From an uncultured Nitrososphaerales archaeon (GTDB lineage Archaea > Thermoproteota > Nitrososphaeria > Nitrososphaerales > JAAOZN01), in contig CALJAQ010000045.1 of the NCBI GenBank assembly GCA_938029515.1, forward strand, positions 1 to 9,898: a stretch of 9,898 bases of DNA, given 5' to 3'. Both the position numbers and the translations under genes were made by a program. The first letter of the stretch is position 1. Every line of letters begins with the position of its first letter. Below, piece after piece: positions 7,563-9,898 of the stretch. Below the pieces are notes generated by a model. The model saw nothing but the letters and a program-made list of their open reading frames with translations, did no database searches and was not told the origin of the DNA.

Positions 7563-8194
7563 CAGACATCAGCCTCCTTAGGTAGATTCCTGTAGTAGAT
7601 TTTAGGGTCAGTATGCGCCCAAGCCTTTAACACCAGAACATTAGATGACTCAACTATCTTGCTTACCTCACCTTCAGGATCGCCTAGGTCGCCAAATACT
7701 CTAGCAGCAGCTGGGCAGGCTTCGACACAGGCTGGCAATAACCCCTTTGCCAACCTATGTTCACAAAAGGTGCACTTATCTGCAACACCCTTCACAGGGT
7801 TCGCGAATCTAGCGCCATAAGGGCAGGCTTGAATACACGCGCCGCAGCCGATACATGTCTCGTCGTCGATGAGCACAAGCCCATCATCTCTCTTAAATGT
7901 GGCGCCAGTAGGGCAAGGTTTGACACAAGGAGGGTTTTCACAGTGGTTACACTGCTTAGGTACAAATGTTATGTTTCCATCCTTTCTAACATGCCTCTCA
8001 ACCCAAGTTCTAAAAACACCGATAGGCACATTATTTTCAGCGGCACAGGCTGCGACACAAGCCATACAGCCATAGCATCTTGTAGCATCGATCAGCATAG
8101 CGTAGCGTTTATGCTTGGCTTGTGCAGATGATGATGGTAGAATTAATATAGATGCAGCGCCTAAAGCGAATTTAAGTAACTCTCTTCGTCGCAC
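7562..8194 (-). CDS. ttrB: Tat-exported four [4Fe-4S] ferredoxin subunit, TtrB-like
   Basis: A 210-residue electron-transfer subunit linking the membrane quinol site to the catalytic subunit. The N-terminus RRRELLK with a hydrophobic stretch to about residue 25 and SSSAQA is a Tat-type signal, so the subunit works outside the cytoplasmic membrane. Sixteen Cys fall in four clusters: 40/43/46/50, 82/85/90/94, 114/117/120/124 and 141/144/156/160. The third has the classic CxxCxxCxxxCP form and the fourth a longer gap, as in NrfC/DmsB/TtrB proteins. Start is GTG at 8194. An in-frame stop lies a few codons upstream, and the next Met (33) would remove the signal. It is the first gene of the operon, and the promoter spacing suggests a leaderless mRNA. 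Confidence 0.9.
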   Translation of the reverse strand: MRRRELLKFALGAASILILPSSSAQAKHKRYAMLIDATRCYGCMACVAACAAENNVPIGVFRTWVERHVRKDGNITFVPKQCNHCENPPCVKPCPTGATFKRDDGLVLIDDETCIGCGACIQACPYGARFANPVKGVADKCTFCEHRLAKGLLPACVEACPAAARVFGDLGDPEGEVSKIVESSNVLVLKAWAHTDPKIYYRNLPKEADV

Positions 8195-8216
8195 GCAGTG
8201 CCTTTTTAACCTCTTC

Positions 8217-8224
8217 TATATATA
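8217..8224 (-). promoter_or_regulatory. TATA box of the ttrBCA-D operon
   Basis: TATATATA reads on the minus strand within a 142-base intergenic gap. Its centre lies about 26 bases before the GTG of ttrB, the usual archaeal distance from TATA box to transcription start. That places the first transcribed base at or next to the start codon, so the operon's mRNA is probably leaderless. Inferred from spacing. Confidence 0.6.
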
Positions 8225-8247
8225 CCGAATGTTGTTATTATAAATAT

Positions 8248-8260
8248 TGTAAATAGATTT
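8248..8260. repeat. Shared upstream element, copy 1 (ttr operon)
   Basis: TGTAAATAGATTT as read on the plus strand, 24 bases upstream of the operon TATA box. It matches the copy at 8616-8628 in the first ten bases exactly and in 12 of 13 overall. A regulator site is possible, but chance in AT-rich DNA is not excluded. Confidence 0.35.
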
Positions 8261-8336
8261 GTTAAAATAGTTTTAGAAAGACTAGTTAGTTTAACATCAC
8301 TCTTACATTCTACTTCTTGAACTAACGTATTTGAGT

Positions 8337-8567
8337 TTATTCTATGACGACCATCGTCAGAGTGGATCTAACTTCATCAAGCCCACGTATGCTCCCTGCA
8401 ATGCACTCCTTCAGCTGCTCCATTGTGTCAGCTTCAACTTCAGCTATGACATCATAGACTCCGTACACAAAATAGGCTTGCCTAACGTTAGGCATCTTCT
8501 TCAACTTACTAACAAGGGTGGATTCAGTACCCAAGTTAGCGTTTATGAGGACAAACGCCCTAGGCAT
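8337..8567 (-). CDS. Stand-alone Lrp/AsnC ligand-binding (RAM) domain protein
   Basis: A 76-residue protein made up only of the alpha-beta RAM domain: PRAFVLINANLG, then a helix, MPNVRQAYFVYGVYDVIAEVEA with the central GxYD pattern, a second helix, and IRGLDEVRSTLTMVVIE. There is no N-terminal helix-turn-helix, so it is unlikely to bind DNA alone. Such small archaeal proteins form amino-acid-binding multimers and may join full-length Lrp proteins or modulate enzymes. The ATG at 8567 matches the usual start of free-standing RAM proteins, just before the first strand. It is transcribed in the same direction as the ttr-like operon and lies 142 bases upstream of it, but has its own likely promoter. 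Ligand and target cannot be told from sequence. Confidence 0.88.
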   Translation of the reverse strand: MPRAFVLINANLGTESTLVSKLKKMPNVRQAYFVYGVYDVIAEVEADTMEQLKECIAGSIRGLDEVRSTLTMVVIE

Positions 8568-8600
8568 CTATATACACCGTCACCACTAACTCCCTAACTC

Positions 8601-8609
8601 TTAATTAAA
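8601..8609 (-). promoter_or_regulatory. Probable TATA box of the RAM-domain gene
   Basis: TTTAATTAA on the minus strand, centred about 38 bases before the ATG. That would give a leader of about 13 bases. A GGTGA at 8584-8580 (minus) would then lie at the very 5' end of the transcript, so its use as a ribosome binding site is doubtful. Confidence 0.4.
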
Positions 8610-8615
8610 CATAAC

Positions 8616-8628
8616 TGTAAATAGACTT
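8616..8628. repeat. Shared upstream element, copy 2 (RAM-domain gene)
   Basis: TGTAAATAGACTT as read on the plus strand, seven bases upstream of the probable TATA box of the RAM-domain gene. It is the partner of the element at 8248-8260, in the same orientation relative to its downstream minus-strand gene. Confidence 0.35.
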
Positions 8629-8629
8629 T

Positions 8630-8649
8630 AAGTTGAATTTCTTCAACTT
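8630..8649. repeat. Perfect 8-base inverted repeat (hairpin or operator)
   Basis: AAGTTGAA, a four-base TTTC spacer, then TTCAACTT. No T run follows on either strand, so it does not look like an intrinsic terminator. Its place just upstream of the RAM-domain gene promoter would also suit a dimeric repressor or activator site. Confidence 0.4.
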
Positions 8650-8977
8650 GAAATTGTGTGCTCAATCACCACCCTAACACACCGTGCTTTGGTCGATTTC
8701 GAAGATGAACCGTAGAAGAGTGGATGTATGTACAGCCTGTAATAGATGAGGAGCCATGCGCAGCCTGTCTTCAAGGATAGCTTTGATGCCTCCAGCCCCC
8801 TCCTATTCTCCCTGTCTTCCCTAAGAGCCTCTTCTTCTCGAAACCCCGGCACCTTGCTTCAACCTCTTCATAGACCGAATCTGACACCAATCCAGTAAAG
8901 GAGCGCAACACGTCTATCCTCTTAGATGGCATATCGTAACTGAGCATGGACGAAAAGCTGGTAGCAAGAGAAATCAT
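8643..8977 (-). pseudogene. Possible frameshifted remnant of a small charged helical protein
   Basis: I do not recognise a family. One minus-strand frame from ATG 8977 reads ...RSFTGLVSDSVYEEVEARC and then turns into a Gly/Arg-rich, non-protein-like tail. The other frame, joined near 8850, continues plausibly as FREEEALREDRENRRGLEAS before losing character. Joined by one frameshift, the two give a helical acidic/basic protein, so this may be a broken gene. Equally, it may be chance. No promoter or conserved neighbour supports it. Apart from this and the promoter elements, I see nothing in 8568-9094. Confidence 0.2.
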
Positions 8978-9094
8978 GGAGCGTAAAGAAGAATGAACTA
9001 ACTTGTCGAAAAGGGATTATGCACAAGGTCTAATGAAAGAATCTGTTTAAACATAAGAGGTTAACACTTCAATCAAGAGGGTTAATTCTGCTGC

Positions 9095-9645
9095 ATGAAG
9101 CTTTCTTTCTAACTCTGGTACTCACAGCCACCTCCTAACGCTGAGATAAGAGTCAGTTCTCCTCGCTAGCTCTAGTAGCGCACTTCAAGCGACCTATTAT
9201 GGTGCTGGCTACGCTTTCTAGGATTCTTAATTATAGACTGGTTTTCAGCGTATCTGGGTGAACCCCTCTACTACTTGATCACAAGATTTTAAGATTCGCA
9301 GCTGCCACTATCTTCTTTGCGCCAGCGTTTGTTATAGCGATACAAAAAGTTAAGCCAAACCTAATGTTAAAGAAGGGGCACCCCTTACTCCAGTTCTAAC
9401 CTCGTGCTTACGATAATGCTGCTTGAGCTCGGAGATAAGACCTAGTTCACAGCAGCTCTACCTTCAGCAAGGTTCAGCGAGCCTCTTCTTGTGGTGGTTG
9501 GTGTGCTCTTAACCCTTATGCTTATCATTCGATCTGACGATTACTATCACTAGGAAGATCATTGAGCGTCTTCCAATACGCAATGAAGGTTAACTGTGGT
9601 AGTGTTATGTTCGGAGGCTTGGTTTTACTCGTCAAGGGTTTCTAG
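9095..9645 (+). pseudogene. Decayed UPF0016/GDT1 (TMEM165-like) cation transporter
   Basis: Reading across frames recovers a two-repeat UPF0016 protein. These are membrane cation/proton exchangers linked to Mn2+ or Ca2+ handling, and each half carries an ExGDK(T/S) motif. Repeat 1 has LTLVLTATS, then DKSQF (9145-9159; the preceding Glu-x-Gly has lost about four bases), then VAHFKRPIMVLATLS. After a frame change come GFLIID, SAYLGEPLYYLITRF, a stop, and AAATIFFAPAFVIA. Repeat 2 has the intact ELGDKT at 9425-9442, directly followed by TAG where Gln is expected, then FTAALPSARFSEPLLVVVGV, RKIIERLPIRN, and after another shift MFGGLVLLVKGF ending at 9645. At least five stops or shifts rule out function. 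The start at ATG 9095 (reading KLSF) is a guess. This explains a kilobase with no long plus-strand ORF. Confidence 0.78.
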
Positions 9646-9898
9646 CCCCAGTTACTCTTCTGCATTAAATCTGAATTCTCTATATAGAGTTCCCTAATTC
9701 TCCTAGCGATACCATCTGTAACAACATTCTTATCTGTGGTGAAAGCAATTATGTTCCCCTTGATCTCCATCACAACAAAGTCTAGCTTCTGATGGTGAAA
9801 TACCACTCGAAGGTTTTCACCAAAATATTTACTGAAAGACTTAGCTACGCTCCAAACAGTTCTAGACATCGTTGCACAAACAGCCTCAAGGACATGTA
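9642..9898 (-). CDS. Roadblock/LC7-like domain protein, 5' partial (tentative)
   Basis: The frame stays open to the right edge (HVLEAVCAT before the first Met at 9869), and the edge sequence reads smoothly into it, so the gene probably starts outside the window. ATG 9869 has no ribosome binding site near it. About 84 codons are visible. The order is an amphipathic helix (VWSVAKSFSKYFG), strands LRVVFHHQKLDFVVMEI and GNIIAFTTDKN, then a final helix (ARRIRELYIEN). This matches the second half of a Roadblock/LC7 (MglB-like) fold, small dimeric proteins that regulate GTPases in archaea. The match is by pattern only, and an unrelated hypothetical protein is possible. Its stop overlaps the end of the dead transporter by four bases in convergent orientation. 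Confidence 0.5.
   Translation of the reverse strand, partial: HVLEAVCATMSRTVWSVAKSFSKYFGENLRVVFHHQKLDFVVMEIKGNIIAFTTDKNVVTDGIARRIRELYIENSDLMQKSNWG

Noticed and set aside
7757..8131. Plus-strand 124-codon ORF
   Set aside because: It is the antisense shadow of the ferredoxin subunit, whose sixteen ordered Cys prove the minus strand is coding.
8331..8597. Plus-strand 88-codon ORF over the RAM-domain gene
   Set aside because: Antisense to a recognisable domain, with low-complexity, non-protein-like sequence.
1..9898. CRISPR array, tRNA or rRNA genes
   Set aside because: No regularly spaced repeats and no cloverleaf or rRNA-like segments were noticed on either strand.

Overview
The window looks like a piece of a TACK-lineage archaeon, probably thermophilic. 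The main support is a small gene for ribosomal protein S30e, which is known from eukaryotes and TACK/Asgard archaea and is generally missing in Euryarchaeota. Heavy AGA/AGG/ATA codon use, AT-rich TATA-like promoters close to start codons, and start codons without a clear ribosome binding site also fit an archaeon. Neither genus nor phylum can be fixed from the sequence alone.

Layout. Positions 1-1573 (+) hold pyrD (cut off at the left edge) and an overlapping pyrK-like gene, together an NAD-linked class 1B dihydroorotate dehydrogenase for pyrimidine synthesis. Positions 1745-2261 (+) hold a dead DDE transposase with several frame breaks. Positions 2326-2496 (+) hold the 56-codon S30e gene. 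Positions 2501-8194 (-) are one tightly packed operon. In transcription order it encodes a Tat-exported four-cluster ferredoxin subunit, an NrfD-type membrane subunit, a very large Tat-exported molybdopterin catalytic subunit, and a TorD-family chaperone. This is the B-C-A order of tetrathionate reductase (ttrBCA) with a TtrD-like chaperone added. Positions 8337-8567 (-) hold a stand-alone Lrp/AsnC ligand-binding (RAM) domain. Positions 8568-9094 contain its promoter region, a hairpin and a doubtful frameshifted ORF. Positions 9095-9645 (+) are a decayed UPF0016/GDT1 family cation transporter, not previously visible as an ORF because of its stops. Positions 9642-9898 (-) hold the C-terminal part of a protein resembling a Roadblock/LC7 domain, running off the right edge.

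How it works together. The central operon would build an extracytoplasmic respiratory complex. Quinol is oxidised at the NrfD-type membrane protein, electrons cross the four [4Fe-4S] clusters of the B subunit, and the Mo/W-bisPGD A subunit reduces a sulfur-oxyanion or similar acceptor. The TorD-like protein would guard the A subunit before Tat export. A strong TATA box lies about 26 bases before the GTG start of the first gene, which suggests a leaderless transcript. A 13-base element (one mismatch) is shared between the upstream regions of the operon and of the RAM-domain gene, a possible shared control site. The flanks carry two dead genes, so intact core genes and respiratory genes sit here in a locus that is losing accessory DNA.
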